Source: Oceanimonas pelagia
GTDB taxonomy: Bacteria > Pseudomonadota > Gammaproteobacteria > Enterobacterales > Aeromonadaceae
Length of the DNA: 64,000 bases
Assembly (NCBI RefSeq): GCF_030849025.1
Contig: NZ_CP118224.1
Coordinates: 2,595,001 to 2,659,000 of the forward strand
Direction of reading: 5' to 3'
In this document: one piece after another, positions 50,520 to 61,185 of the stretch
Numbering within the stretch: position 1 is the first letter of the stretch
How the letters are laid out: every line of letters starts with the position of its first letter
Program-made: the position numbers and the translations under genes
The notes under the pieces: model-generated
What the model saw: the letters and a program-made list of their open reading frames with translations, nothing else
What the model was told of the DNA's origin: nothing
Database searches by the model: none

Positions 50520-51530
50520 ATGCTCAGATGCCCTTTGTCCGTATCCTTCCGTCTGCTGACCCCGCTGCTGGCCCTGGGCCTGCTGCTGGCCGGCTGTGAC
50601 CGGGCCACGCCGCCCCTCGTCCGCCAGCCGCTGGCCAAGGGCAGCGTGGTGGCGGCCGACACCACCGCCGATGGCCGCTTTACCCTGGTGGCCGGCGGCA
50701 ACGGCCCGGTGCAGGTCTGGCGGCAGGGCGGGGCCACGCCCCTTTACCAGTGGTATCAGGGTGAAGAAACCGCGCCCGTGGTGCTGCTGGCCACCAGCCC
50801 CGACGGCCAGCACGCGGCCACTGCCACCGACAGCACGGTGGCGGTCTGGTCGCTGGCAAGCGGAGAAAACCTCGGCTTTTACCGGCTGGAACAGCCCCTG
50901 CGCGCCCTGGCGCTGGCCGGGGGTGGCCGCGAGCTGTTGCTGGGTTATCAGAGCGGTGAGGTGGAATACGTGAACCTGAGCAGTGGTCGCCGGCTGCAGT
51001 TTCTCGGCCACCGGGACCGCATCAACAGCCTGGATCTCTCCGCCAATGGTCGCTATGCCCTGAGCGCCAGCCACGACGGCGAAGTGATGTTCTGGCAAAC
51101 CACCAATGCCGCCGTGCTGGCACGCTGGCACCATGAACAGAGCGTAAACCTGGTGCGGCTGGACCAGCAGGGCCGATTGGCCTTCAGCGCCGATGCTCAG
51201 GGCACGGGAGCAGTTCGCCGCCTGCCCGGCGGCGAACTGCAGGCCCGGCTGCAGGTGCCCGCCCGGGGCCAGACCTTTGTCAGCGCCCGCTTCAATGCGC
51301 GGGGCGATCAGCTGGCCACCGGCGGCACCGCCCGCCGGCTGGACTTGTGGCGGCTCAGCGACGGTGCCCACCTCGGGCACCGGCAAGTGGGCCTGCACAC
51401 ACAGCTGAGGCCGGCCAGTGCCATGGTGTATAGTGTCGCCTTTGCGGCACCAGACCGGCTGTACAGCGTCAGCTCCGCCGGCCTGGCTGAAACCTGGACG
51501 CTAACCAACAGAGAACACCATGATGAATGA
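50520..51530 (+). CDS. WD40-repeat lipoprotein
   Basis: A 336-residue predicted lipoprotein. The signal sequence ends in LLLAGC (cysteine near residue 26). It is followed by about six to seven WD40-type blades with recognisable units such as [45 protein letters not shown] and [25 protein letters not shown]. It probably forms a beta-propeller for protein binding at the inner face of the envelope. The end overlaps slyX by 11 bp, so the two are co-translated. Confidence 0.85.
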   Translation: MLRCPLSVSFRLLTPLLALGLLLAGCDRATPPLVRQPLAKGSVVAADTTADGRFTLVAGGNGPVQVWRQGGATPLYQWYQGEETAPVVLLATSPDGQHAATATDSTVAVWSLASGENLGFYRLEQPLRALALAGGGRELLLGYQSGEVEYVNLSSGRRLQFLGHRDRINSLDLSANGRYALSASHDGEVMFWQTTNAAVLARWHHEQSVNLVRLDQQGRLAFSADAQGTGAVRRLPGGELQARLQVPARGQTFVSARFNARGDQLATGGTARRLDLWRLSDGAHLGHRQVGLHTQLRPASAMVYSVAFAAPDRLYSVSSAGLAETWTLTNREHHDE

Positions 51531-51738
51531 CGAACTGCTGCACCGGCTGGAGCAGCTGGAAACCCGGCTGGCCTTTCAGGACGACACCATAGAGCAGCTC
51601 AACCGGGAGATCACCGCTCAGGGCGGCGAGATCGCCCGCCTCAAGCTGCAGCTCAGTCTGCTGAGCAAGAAATTCAAGGAAATGCAGCCCGGCCAGATCG
51701 CCAGCCAGGCGGAAGAAACCCCGCCGCCGCATTATTGA
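51520..51738 (+). CDS. slyX: SlyX protein
   Basis: Short coiled-coil protein of 72 residues, conserved next to slyD but of unknown function. The body is a continuous helix ([25 protein letters not shown]) and the tail [13 protein letters not shown] is identical to E. coli SlyX. A start one codon later (51523) is equally possible. It begins inside the WD40 gene. slyX and slyD converge. Confidence 0.93.
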   Translation: MMNDELLHRLEQLETRLAFQDDTIEQLNREITAQGGEIARLKLQLSLLSKKFKEMQPGQIASQAEETPPPHY

Positions 51739-51761
51739 GGGAAACGGGAGGAGGAATACGT

Positions 51762-51843
51762 TTGACGTGAGGGGTAAGACGGAAAAAGTGAGGGGTAAGG
51801 GGTGAGAGGAAATTCACCTCACTCTTGGCCCCTCACCCCTCAC
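51762..51843. repeat. GTGAGGGG/CCCCTCAC palindromic spacer
   Basis: Between the convergent slyX and slyD: two GTGAGGGGTAAG repeats followed by GGGGTGAG, a short centre and the complement CCCCTCACCCCTCAC. It is preceded by TTGACGTGAGG. There is no U-run, but the long stem may act as a transcription boundary. It resembles 36402-36447 and 4359-4421. Confidence 0.5.
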
Positions 51844-51857
51844 TAACGGCCCGGCCC

Positions 51858-52376
51858 TTAGTGATGGTGACCGCAGCAGCCGCCGCCGTGCTCGTGGTCA
51901 TGACCATGGTTGTGCTCGCCGTGTACATGGCCGTGGGCCAGCTCTTCCTCGGTGGCTTCGCGCACTTCACGCACCACGCCCCTGAACGACAGGGTCATGC
52001 CCGCCAGCGGGTGGTTGCCGTCCACCTTCACGTATTCCTCGGCCACCTCCACAATGGTCACCGGGCGGTGGCCGTCATCGGTCTCGGCTACAAAGGTGTC
52101 GCCTTCGGACACTTCCATGCCGTCAAACAGCTCGCCCGGCACCGACTGCACCAGGGATTCGTCGTATTCACCGTAGGCCTGCTCCGGACTCAGGGTCACG
52201 TCAAAGTCCTCGCCCGCCACCTTGCCGGCCAGCTCGTGTTCCAGACCGGCCACCAGGTAGCCGGTACCGTGCAGATATTGCAGCGGCTGCTTGTTTTCGG
52301 TGGAGTCGAGGATCTCGCCATCGGCGTTGCTGACGGAAAAGTCCAGAGTGACCACTGTGTTGTCGGATACTTTCAT
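51858..52376 (-). CDS. slyD: FKBP-type isomerase and metallochaperone SlyD
   Basis: Cytosolic prolyl isomerase that also delivers nickel for hydrogenase maturation. The 172-residue product has an FKBP domain split by the IF insert (MKVSDNTVVTLDFSVSNADGE, then ELFDGMEVSEGDTF). The metal-binding tail is GHVHGEHNHGHDHEHGG, ending CCGHHH. The tail is shorter than in E. coli SlyD (196 residues) but equally histidine-rich. Confidence 0.95.
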   Translation of the reverse strand: MKVSDNTVVTLDFSVSNADGEILDSTENKQPLQYLHGTGYLVAGLEHELAGKVAGEDFDVTLSPEQAYGEYDESLVQSVPGELFDGMEVSEGDTFVAETDDGHRPVTIVEVAEEYVKVDGNHPLAGMTLSFRGVVREVREATEEELAHGHVHGEHNHGHDHEHGGGCCGHHH

Positions 52377-52457
52377 GGGAATGCGCCCTGCCTAAAAATG
52401 ATGGTTTCTAGCATACATGATGGGCCGTCTGGATGAAACGAAGGCCATAAAACTGAA

Positions 52458-52477
52458 AATGGCCCCGAAGGGCCATT
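52458..52477 (-). terminator. UUCG-capped hairpin between yheV and slyD
   Basis: Minus strand AATGGCCC-TTCG-GGGCCATT followed by TTCAGTTTTATG. The UUCG tetraloop is very stable but the U-run is broken, so this is a weak terminator or processing hairpin. The 237-bp gap 52377-52613 otherwise holds nothing I recognise. Confidence 0.55.
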
Positions 52478-52613
52478 GGACGGCAGAATTCAAGAAAACA
52501 CAGGGAATGGAACTTGCGCTCTGCCGCAGGGCCAGTCTATCCCGAAAGAGCGGCCGGCACCAAGTCCCGAACCGGCAAGCGGCCATAAAGCATACAAAGC
52601 AAAGGGACTGGCA

Positions 52614-52814
52614 CTACTCCGGACGAAACACGCCAATGAGGTCGCCACCGGCGGCAGACGCCACTTTTTCTTCCGCCTGGCTTTGATGGTGGCCGCAGTG
52701 CACGCACTCGACCTTCTCGACACCATGCTCCATATACAGCATCATGGTGTCTGCCGACTGACACTGAGGGCAGACGGCGCCGGCGATAAACCGCTTTCTG
52801 CGACGGGTTTCCAT
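52614..52814 (-). CDS. yheV: YheV family putative zinc-ribbon protein
   Basis: A 66-residue protein (E. coli YheV is also 66). ATG at 52814 gives METRRRKRFIAGAVCPQCQSADTM. A CPQC...CVHC zinc-ribbon pair is present and the C terminus GDLIGVFRPE matches the family's IGIFHPD ending. AGGA lies upstream. It is located beside slyD, as in E. coli. Function unknown. Confidence 0.88.
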   Translation of the reverse strand: METRRRKRFIAGAVCPQCQSADTMMLYMEHGVEKVECVHCGHHQSQAEEKVASAAGGDLIGVFRPE

Positions 52815-52876
52815 GGAACGGGATCCTGTACTGTTCATCATTTTTAAAATTCTCCGCCAAAAACGAACCAACCACA

Positions 52877-53566
52877 ATGACCGCAAGCGCCCATTACAGC
52901 ATTCATCACCAGCTTTTCGATCTGCCTCACTTAACCCCCGGCAAACGCCGTCGCCACATTAAAGGCGTACTGCTGCTGGTGCACGGAGGCTCGGGCCTGT
53001 TGCAGCTCGGTCGTCAGCATTTTCCGCTGACCACAGGCGAAGCCGCCTTTCTGCCGGCGGGCACCCTGTTTGCGTGGCACGCTCTGGCCGGCAGCCGGGT
53101 CAGCCACTTCGCGTTCTCCTGCCGCCTGCCCCAGCCGGCCCAGGCCGGTCGTCTTCACCCTTCGGCACTGCTGGCGGCCATTGCCGGCCGGCTGGCCGGC
53201 TGGCAGGGCGAACAGGCCTGGCAGGGCCCCTATGGCCGCCTGTGCCGGGCCCTGCATGACGAGTTGCCAGCCCAGCCCTTGCTGCCGTTTGAATCCATGG
53301 ATCCGCTGACGGCACGCATTGCCGCCGATCCCGCCGGCTTTACCCTGGAGGACGGTGAACAACAGGCGTTCAGAGACCGGTTTGGCTGCGATGCTGCCAG
53401 CTGGCGGCGCCAGTATGCCCTGCTGCAGGTGCTGCGGGAGCTGCCCAGGGCCGCAGACCCGGATGCCCTCACCCGGGCCCACGGCTTTGCCTCCTTTCCC
53501 CAGTTCGAGCAGGATTGCCGTCACTGGCTGGGAAGCCCCTGTCATACCGGGGACAAAAACGGCTAA
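52877..53566 (+). CDS. AraC-like transcriptional regulator (weak HTH)
   Basis: A 229-residue protein with an N-terminal cupin-like sensor (LLLVHGGSGLLQLGRQHFPLTTGEAAFLPAGTLFAWHAL, about 30-70). A C-terminal segment resembles one AraC helix-turn-helix (FGCDAASWRRQYALLQVLRELPR, then HGFASFPQFEQDCRHWLG). The protein is short for AraC (about 250-300), and the first of the two usual HTH motifs is poorly conserved. It is divergent from yheV by 62 bp and just upstream of the ABC-F gene. Confidence 0.6.
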   Translation: MTASAHYSIHHQLFDLPHLTPGKRRRHIKGVLLLVHGGSGLLQLGRQHFPLTTGEAAFLPAGTLFAWHALAGSRVSHFAFSCRLPQPAQAGRLHPSALLAAIAGRLAGWQGEQAWQGPYGRLCRALHDELPAQPLLPFESMDPLTARIAADPAGFTLEDGEQQAFRDRFGCDAASWRRQYALLQVLRELPRAADPDALTRAHGFASFPQFEQDCRHWLGSPCHTGDKNG

Positions 53567-53596
53567 AATACCGTTTTTGCATTTACCCGGGTTTCT

Positions 53597-55491
<1,895 letters not shown>

Positions 55492-55495
<4 letters not shown>

Positions 55496-55917
55496 TCAGC
55501 GCCGACGCCCTGTGGCAGTTCAGCGAACAGCATTACGGCCGCCCCGGGGTGGCCGCCGCCTGTCTGGAGTTACAGGATGAGTACGGTGCCAATGTGAACC
55601 TGCTGCTGTTACTGCTGTTGCTGGAAGAGCAGGGACTGACCGTGGATCTTGCGCCCTTTTGGCCGGTGCTTGAAAGCCGCCGCGGCCTGTTTCAGCACTG
55701 GCGTTCCCTGCGCCGGCGGCTGAAAGCGCAGCTTGATGCCGACGATTACGCCCAACTGCTGCAACATGAGCTGGAGCTGGAGCGCTGGCAGCAGCAAGAG
55801 CTGCTGGCGGTTCTGGCCGGTCACGCCCCCGGGCCCGGCAGCGGTGCCCTGCTCACCTATCTTGATTCGTTGCAGGTGGCCGACGCTCACCTGTGGCAGC
55901 TAAAACTCGCCGGTTAA
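55492..55917 (+). CDS. TIGR02444 family (DUF2390) protein
   Basis: A 141-residue helical protein: ADALWQFSEQHYGRPGVAAACLELQDEYGANVNLLLLLLLLEEQGL is the typical start of the TIGR02444 family, found beside yheS in many gammaproteobacteria. Long leucine stretches suggest a four-helix bundle; none is clearly membrane-spanning. Function unknown. It overlaps the yheS stop by 4 bp. Confidence 0.85.
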
Positions 55918-55928
55918 GAGAAACCATC

Positions 55929-56768
55929 ATGCTTAGTTATCGTCACGCCTTTCACGCCGGCAACCACGCCGACGTACTCAAACACGCGGTGCAGACCTTT
56001 ATCCTTGAGTCACTGTGCGCCAAGGACAAGGGCTACAGCTATATCGACACTCACTCCGGCGCCGGCGGTTATACCCTGAGCCACGAGTGGACCCAGAAGA
56101 AGGCGGAATATCAGGGTGGCATTGCCCGGCTGTGGCACGAGCAGCAAAACTGGCCGCAACTGGCCGGCTATTTTGATGCCATTCGTGCCATGAACGCGAG
56201 TGAGACGCTGGAGCACTACCCGGGCTCGCCCCTGGTGGCGGCGCACTTTCAGCGCCCCCAGGACAGGCTCACCCTGATGGAGCTGCACCACAACGAGGTG
56301 GAGCTGCTGCGCCAGAACCTGGGCCGGGACGGCGTCGCCATTCACCACCGCGACGGTTTTGAAGGCATGGTGGGACTGCTGCCGCCCACACCCAAGCGCG
56401 GCCTGGTGCTGATTGACCCGCCCTATGAGCTGAAGGAGGACTACCGGCGGGTGGCCGATACCCTCAAAAAGGCCCACAAGCGCTGGCCCATCGGCATTTA
56501 CGCCATCTGGTACCCGCTGCTGGCGAAAGCCGTGGATCGCAGTGAAGGCCTTAAAACTGCTTTGGCCAATCTCGGTTTTGAGCAAGTGCTGTGCGCCGAG
56601 CTTAAGGTACAGGCCCAGGCCGACGACTTTGGCATGCACGGCTCCGGCATGATAGTGCTCAACCCGCCCTGGAAGCTGGATGAAAAGCTCGCCGGACTGC
56701 TGCCAGCCTTGAGCCGAACCCTCGCCCAGGACGATCAGGCCGGCTTTACTCTGGAATGGCTGAAATAA
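55929..56768 (+). CDS. rlmJ: 23S rRNA (adenine2030-N6)-methyltransferase RlmJ
   Basis: SAM-dependent methyltransferase modifying A2030 of 23S rRNA. The 279-residue product starts MLSYRHAFHAGNHADVLKH, as in all RlmJ. DTHSGAGGY near residue 42 is the SAM-binding region and LIDPPYELKEDY near 160 the catalytic DPPY motif. It follows the TIGR02444 gene by 11 bp. Confidence 0.94.
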   Translation: MLSYRHAFHAGNHADVLKHAVQTFILESLCAKDKGYSYIDTHSGAGGYTLSHEWTQKKAEYQGGIARLWHEQQNWPQLAGYFDAIRAMNASETLEHYPGSPLVAAHFQRPQDRLTLMELHHNEVELLRQNLGRDGVAIHHRDGFEGMVGLLPPTPKRGLVLIDPPYELKEDYRRVADTLKKAHKRWPIGIYAIWYPLLAKAVDRSEGLKTALANLGFEQVLCAELKVQAQADDFGMHGSGMIVLNPPWKLDEKLAGLLPALSRTLAQDDQAGFTLEWLK

Positions 56769-57197
56769 ACTAATCGTTTTCGAAGCAGTGCACTACCGTC
56801 GGTCAAAGCGCACAGCTCGAAGGCACGCTGTAAATACATCCATGTACGCTCCGTCGCGTCACCCCTGACGCGAAGGGCACGGCGAAGCAGACACCCTTTG
56901 CCCTCCCAAGAACACTCGGAGCTGACTGACGGTTTGCAGACGACGCCGATGTTGACCGAAGCAGCAGTGGAGATTGCCGGAGCCGACCGTCAAATGTCAG
57001 GGAAGGCATGTGCCGAGCGTCCATGGGGCGAGCTAGCTCGCCGTGATGAAGTAAAAATGCCTGACCGAACATTGTGTATGTTCGCAGCAGGCATTTTTAG
57101 TGAGTGGCATTCACCGAAGCGTGTCGTGAAGCGCAGCCGCACAGCTGCTTCGTGGGCCCAAAACTCAGCAAGCGACCGCCTGCTCAGTTCCCAATCC
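56769..57197. other. non-coding stretch with strong hairpins, no gene recognised
   Basis: This is the longest gap without a gene. It contains a perfect palindrome GGCGAGCT/AGCTCGCC (57027-57042) and a long two-tier hairpin at 57053-57098 (AAAAATGCCTG ... CAGGCATTTTT, with an inner CGAACAT/ATGTTCG stem). Short purine-rich direct repeats and GTACATG-like segments occur at 56836-56850. Open frames here have no Shine-Dalgarno and their codon use is unlike the neighbours. Confidence 0.5.
57053..57098. terminator. two-tier bidirectional hairpin in the 56.8-57.2 kb gap
   Basis: Outer stem AAAAATGCCTG/CAGGCATTTTT (11 bp) and inner stem CGAACAT/ATGTTCG around TGTGT, with a small internal loop. It has A- and T-runs on either side, so it can end transcripts in both directions (rlmJ from the left, the LysR gene from the right). 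Confidence 0.7.
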
Positions 57198-58094
57198 CTA
57201 TTCCCGGTCTTGAAGCGCTTCCTGCTTTAACCAGTCACGCACGGTGGCAATGTCATCGAGACGAGGGGAGTCGGGACGCCACACCAGATAATAGCGGTGT
57301 TTGGGCGTGAGTTCGGAGGCAAAGGGCCGGCACAGCCGGCCCTGGCGCAGCAGATCCGCCACCAGCACAGAGCGGCTGAGCGCCACCCCCTGCCCCGCCA
57401 GCACCATTTCCAGCCCCAGGTTGCCGTCGTCCACGGTGAGCTGACGGCAGCGGGGCAATATGTGCTCATGGCCACTCAGGGCCAGCCAGTTGGCCCAGCT
57501 CACCCCGGCGTATTCCGGTCCGGCCACCAGCGGCAGGCTGATCAAATCCTCCACCCGCTGCAGCCGGGCCGCCAGCGCCGGCGAGCACACCGGAAAGGCG
57601 GTGTCGCTCATCAGCCACTCGCTGTGCAGGCCGGCATAGTTGCCTTCCCCGTAACGAATGGCCAGATCGACCTCGCCACCGGCAAAATCGGCCAGCTGCT
57701 GGCTGGGATGCAGACGCAGCTCCAGCCGAGGATGTCGTTCGGCGAAGCGCCACAGCCTTGGCATCAGCCAGCGCGCCGCCAGCGACGGCAGCACACTGAG
57801 TTGCAGCGGGCCGGCGGCATGTTCCAGCCGGGCCAGGCCACGCTCCAAAGTGGCCAGGCCCTGCTCGGCAAAGGGCAGCAGCTCGCGGCCGGCACTGGTG
57901 AGCACCATGCCGGCGCCCCGGCGCACAAACAGCCGGCAGCCGAGGGATGCTTCAAGATTGCGGATCTGCTGGCTGACCGCCGCCTGAGTGACGCACAGCT
58001 CACTGGCGGCGGCGGAATAACTGCCGTGGCGGGCCGCCACCGCAAACACCCGCAGCCCACTCAGCCGGTTGGCGGTAACAAGCCGGGGGTTCAG
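57198..58094 (-). CDS. LysR family transcriptional regulator (GcvA-like), probable CTG start
   Basis: LysR-type regulator. The winged HTH is LRVFAVAARHGSYSAAASELCVTQAAVSQQIRNLE, followed by the effector-binding domain (PLQLSVLPSLAARWLMPRL through GQGVALSRS), most like the GcvA group. No ATG, GTG or TTG exists between the in-frame TAA at 58098-58100 and the GTG at 58049, which would cut off the first helix. The CTG at 58094 gives a normal N terminus (298 residues) and has AAGGA 7 nt upstream. The start is therefore inferred to be CTG. Target genes cannot be read; a LysE exporter lies two genes upstream. Confidence 0.82.
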   Translation of the reverse strand: MNPRLVTANRLSGLRVFAVAARHGSYSAAASELCVTQAAVSQQIRNLEASLGCRLFVRRGAGMVLTSAGRELLPFAEQGLATLERGLARLEHAAGPLQLSVLPSLAARWLMPRLWRFAERHPRLELRLHPSQQLADFAGGEVDLAIRYGEGNYAGLHSEWLMSDTAFPVCSPALAARLQRVEDLISLPLVAGPEYAGVSWANWLALSGHEHILPRCRQLTVDDGNLGLEMVLAGQGVALSRSVLVADLLRQGRLCRPFASELTPKHRYYLVWRPDSPRLDDIATVRDWLKQEALQDRE

Positions 58095-58097
58095 CGT

Positions 58098-59201
58098 TTA
58101 ATCCTTGTTCAGCACCGGCCGGGCATACATGGCCAGCACCCGCTCGCGCAGCTCGGCGGGCACGCTGTTCATGTGCTGTTCAAAGGCCCGGCGGGCGGCG
58201 TCGTCCACGTCCACGGTCTGGCCGGCCGCCAGCAGGTTGCTGGGAAACAGCCGGTAGTTGGCGTGAATCTCCCGATCCACCGCCAGCGCCAGCTCGTCGG
58301 CGTTGTCGAAGTCGCCGGTCATCGGCTGACCAAAGGCCACGTGCACCCGGCCCTTCTGGCCGGTAATGCCCTGCACTATGCTCTGAATGTCCTCGAACTC
58401 GCTCTTTTCATAGGCGCCATGGGTTTCCTTGGCATGCAGTTCGCGGGCCTTGGCCACATCGCCGGGATCGTATTCATAGGAAATGGACACCGGCACCAGA
58501 TTAAGGCTGCGAATGTAGTCGCCAAAGGGAATTTTCCGTTTTTTCCCTTCCATGTAGAACATCTTAAGAATGGCCGGATCCGTCTTGTCGTCACCGTCCT
58601 TGGCCCGGCCTTCCTTCTGGGCAATCCAGATGGAGTGCTGCCCGTCGAGGGAATGGCGCAGGTAGGCAGACAGCTCGCCAAAGGCCTTCATCATTTCCCG
58701 CGGGCCCCTGGCGGAGCGCTTGACGATAAAGCTTTTGTTGAGCTTCATCAGCTCGGTGGAGCAGGGCTTGCGCAGCAGGTTGTCGCCGATAGCGATGCGC
58801 ACCGTGTCCATGCCGTGGGTATAAAGGCCCCAGTTGACGAAGGCCGGGTCCATGGCGATATCTCGGTGGTTGGAGATAAACAGGTAGCCGGTGTCGGGAC
58901 GCAGGTATTCCAGGCCGGAATAGGTAACGCCGGCGGTGGTGCTGGCGATCATCTTTTCCATAAAGCCGGCCACTTCCATCTGCACCTGGTGCACGCTGTT
59001 GACGTTACGCCAGCGCCAGCCCAGATAGAGGCGAATCAACTTCTTTACCAGGCCGCCGCCCAGGCGCGACAGACCGGCAAAACGATAGCGGGCAATGGCG
59101 CCGATAAACTCGTCGTCGGCGATCAGCCGCTCAAGGGCGCCGGCGACTTCGTCGTCCCGGTAGGGACGAATCTCTTTAAACAAATCTGTGTCAGAAACCA
59201 T
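58098..59201 (-). CDS. PlsC-like acyltransferase family protein
   Basis: A 367-residue protein with a glycerolphosphate acyltransferase domain. The block I equivalent is SNHRDIAMDPAF near residue 110, where histidine and aspartate are separated by five residues instead of the four of classical HX4D enzymes. FIVKRSARGPREMMKAF near 155 and an EGRAKDGDDKTD segment near 198 follow. No transmembrane helix stands out. It may acylate a lysophospholipid or related substrate. The substrate is not known. Its TAA is in frame with the downstream LysR gene. Confidence 0.78.
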   Translation of the reverse strand: MVSDTDLFKEIRPYRDDEVAGALERLIADDEFIGAIARYRFAGLSRLGGGLVKKLIRLYLGWRWRNVNSVHQVQMEVAGFMEKMIASTTAGVTYSGLEYLRPDTGYLFISNHRDIAMDPAFVNWGLYTHGMDTVRIAIGDNLLRKPCSTELMKLNKSFIVKRSARGPREMMKAFGELSAYLRHSLDGQHSIWIAQKEGRAKDGDDKTDPAILKMFYMEGKKRKIPFGDYIRSLNLVPVSISYEYDPGDVAKARELHAKETHGAYEKSEFEDIQSIVQGITGQKGRVHVAFGQPMTGDFDNADELALAVDREIHANYRLFPSNLLAAGQTVDVDDAARRAFEQHMNSVPAELRERVLAMYARPVLNKD

Positions 59202-59278
59202 GAAAGCCTTGGATCGAGGACAAAAAACCGGCCAGATTTTACACCCTTTGCGCCCAAACTCTAACGGTTAACCGCAAA

Positions 59279-59881
59279 TCAGTACCAGATCATCGCCACA
59301 CAAGCGGCGGTCAACCCGCCCATCAGGGCGTTGAAACGACGCCAGTCGCGTTCCGTGCGCAGCCAGCGGCGCACCCGCATGCCCAGCAGGGTCCACAGAT
59401 GGCCGGTGACCAGGCCAAAAAACAGGAATACGCCCAGCACCGCCAGGGCCGAGGACCAGTACTGCTCGCCGGCCAGGGTAAAGCCGCTGATGGCGGAAAT
59501 GGCCATCAGCCAGGACTTGGGGTTGAGAAACTGAAACAACGCCCCCTGGTGCCAGCGCATGCTGCGTTCGCCGCTGTCGGGGGGCGGCGCCGTGGCAATG
59601 CGCCAGGCCAGCCACAGCAGGTAGCCGCTGCCCGCCACCTTGAGCCCCCACTGCAGCGCCGGCCACATCTCAAACAGCCGCCCCAGCCCCAGGGCGGTAA
59701 GCAGCATCAGCCCCTGCAGGCCCAGCATGATGCCCAGCAACAGCTTGAGGCTGGCGAAATAACCATTGCGGGTGCCGGAGCTGGCCAGCAGCAGGTTGTT
59801 GGGCCCCGGCGTGCCGCAGGCCGCCAGGGCAAAGCCGGCCACCGGGCCGAGCAGGGTGATGTCCATCGTGTATTGGCTCAT
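59279..59881 (-). CDS. LysE/RhtB family amino-acid exporter
   Basis: A 200-residue membrane protein with about six hydrophobic helices. The family signature is [30 protein letters not shown] at the N terminus (the conserved GPGP-like turn reads GTPGPNN). [16 protein letters not shown] near 118 is also typical. It exports an amino acid or related metabolite, unspecified. A 77-bp gap separates it from the acyltransferase. GcvA-like regulators often control such exporters, so the LysR gene could regulate it. Confidence 0.88.
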   Translation of the reverse strand: MSQYTMDITLLGPVAGFALAACGTPGPNNLLLASSGTRNGYFASLKLLLGIMLGLQGLMLLTALGLGRLFEMWPALQWGLKVAGSGYLLWLAWRIATAPPPDSGERSMRWHQGALFQFLNPKSWLMAISAISGFTLAGEQYWSSALAVLGVFLFFGLVTGHLWTLLGMRVRRWLRTERDWRRFNALMGGLTAACVAMIWY

Positions 59882-60010
59882 AAAATAACAACCGCTCAGT
59901 TTTACTCGATTTTGTGGGCGCCGCCCAGTATTTTACTCCTCCTCGACCTTGGCTCACCGCCAGCGGTGACGGCCCGGCCGGCATCCCCATGGCTTTTTCA
60001 GGAACGCCCC

Positions 60011-60235
60011 ATGATCATTCCCTTTCGTGAACTGCCCGCAGACACCCTGACCAATTTGATCGAGCATTTCGTGCTGCAGGAAGGCACCGAGTACGGCGAC
60101 CGGGAAGTCTCCCTTGAACAAAAAGTATTCGAAGTAAAACAACAACTTGAGCGCGGTGAGGCGGTCATCGTCTACAGCGAACTGCACGACAGCGTCAACA
60201 TAGTACCGGCCGGCAGGTTCAGCCACAAACCTTGA
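60011..60235 (+). CDS. yheU: YheU family protein (UPF0270)
   Basis: A 74-residue protein: [39 protein letters not shown] is the UPF0270 pattern. AGGA precedes the ATG. It stands upstream of prkB, the same order as yheU-prkB in E. coli. Function unknown. Confidence 0.92.
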   Translation: MIIPFRELPADTLTNLIEHFVLQEGTEYGDREVSLEQKVFEVKQQLERGEAVIVYSELHDSVNIVPAGRFSHKP

Positions 60236-60293
60236 CCTGCCCCCGCGGCACTGCGTATAAACACTCACGGTTTCATCAATTTATAGGTTCGTC

Positions 60294-61163
60294 ATGTCCG
60301 CCAAGCACCCCATCATAGCGGTGACCGGCTCTTCGGGTGCCGGCACATCGACCTCCACCGAGGTGTTTCAGTCCATGTTTGCCCAGCTCGGGGTCAAGGC
60401 CGCAGTGCTGGAGGGCGACAGCTTTCACCGCTATACCCGCCCGGAAATGGACGTGGCCATTCGCCGGGCCCGGGAGCAGGGCCGGCACATCAGCTATTTC
60501 GGCCCTGAAGCCAACGACTTCGAGCTGCTGGAGCAGTTTTTCAAGGAATATGGCGACACCGGCACCGGTCAGTTCCGGCGCTACCTGCACACCTTTGACG
60601 AGGCGGTGCCCTTTAACCAGATGCCGGGCACCTTTACCCCCTGGCAGCAGCTGCCCGACGATACCAACCTGCTGTTTTACGAAGGCCTGCACGGCGGCGT
60701 GGTAACCGACGAGCACAACGTGGCCCAGCACGTGGATCTGTTGGTGGGCATGGTGCCCATCGTCAACCTGGAGTGGATTCAGAAGCTCATTCGCGACACC
60801 GCCGAGCGCGGCCACTCCCGGGAGGCGGTCACCGACTCCATCGTGCGCTCGATGGAAGACTACATCAACTTCATCACCCCGCAGTTTTCCCGCACCCATA
60901 TCAACTTTCAGCGGGTGCCCACGGTGGACACCTCCAACCCGTTCAGCGCCAAGGTGATTCCCAGCCTGGACGAAAGCATGATGGTGATCCGCTTTCGTGG
61001 CATCAAGAACGTCGACTTTCCCTACCTGCTGGCAATGATCGACGGCTCCTTTATGTCCCGGCGCAACACCATAGTGGTGCCCGGCGGCAAAATGGGCTTT
61101 GCCATGGAGCTGATTTTACGCCCCATGCTGGAACAACTGCTGGAGACCGGAAAAATCCGCTGA
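60294..61163 (+). CDS. prkB: phosphoribulokinase-like protein PrkB
   Basis: P-loop kinase of the phosphoribulokinase/uridine kinase family, 289 residues. Walker A is GSSGAGTSTS at residues 12-21, and GDSFHRYTRPEM near 39 is the substrate-loop motif. YEGLHGG near 124 follows. The organism shows no other sign of a Calvin cycle here, and in E. coli the homologue's substrate is unknown. It neighbours yhfA and crp as in E. coli. Confidence 0.9.
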   Translation: MSAKHPIIAVTGSSGAGTSTSTEVFQSMFAQLGVKAAVLEGDSFHRYTRPEMDVAIRRAREQGRHISYFGPEANDFELLEQFFKEYGDTGTGQFRRYLHTFDEAVPFNQMPGTFTPWQQLPDDTNLLFYEGLHGGVVTDEHNVAQHVDLLVGMVPIVNLEWIQKLIRDTAERGHSREAVTDSIVRSMEDYINFITPQFSRTHINFQRVPTVDTSNPFSAKVIPSLDESMMVIRFRGIKNVDFPYLLAMIDGSFMSRRNTIVVPGGKMGFAMELILRPMLEQLLETGKIR

Positions 61164-61185
61164 TGGCAGCAATCATGTTTGCAAT

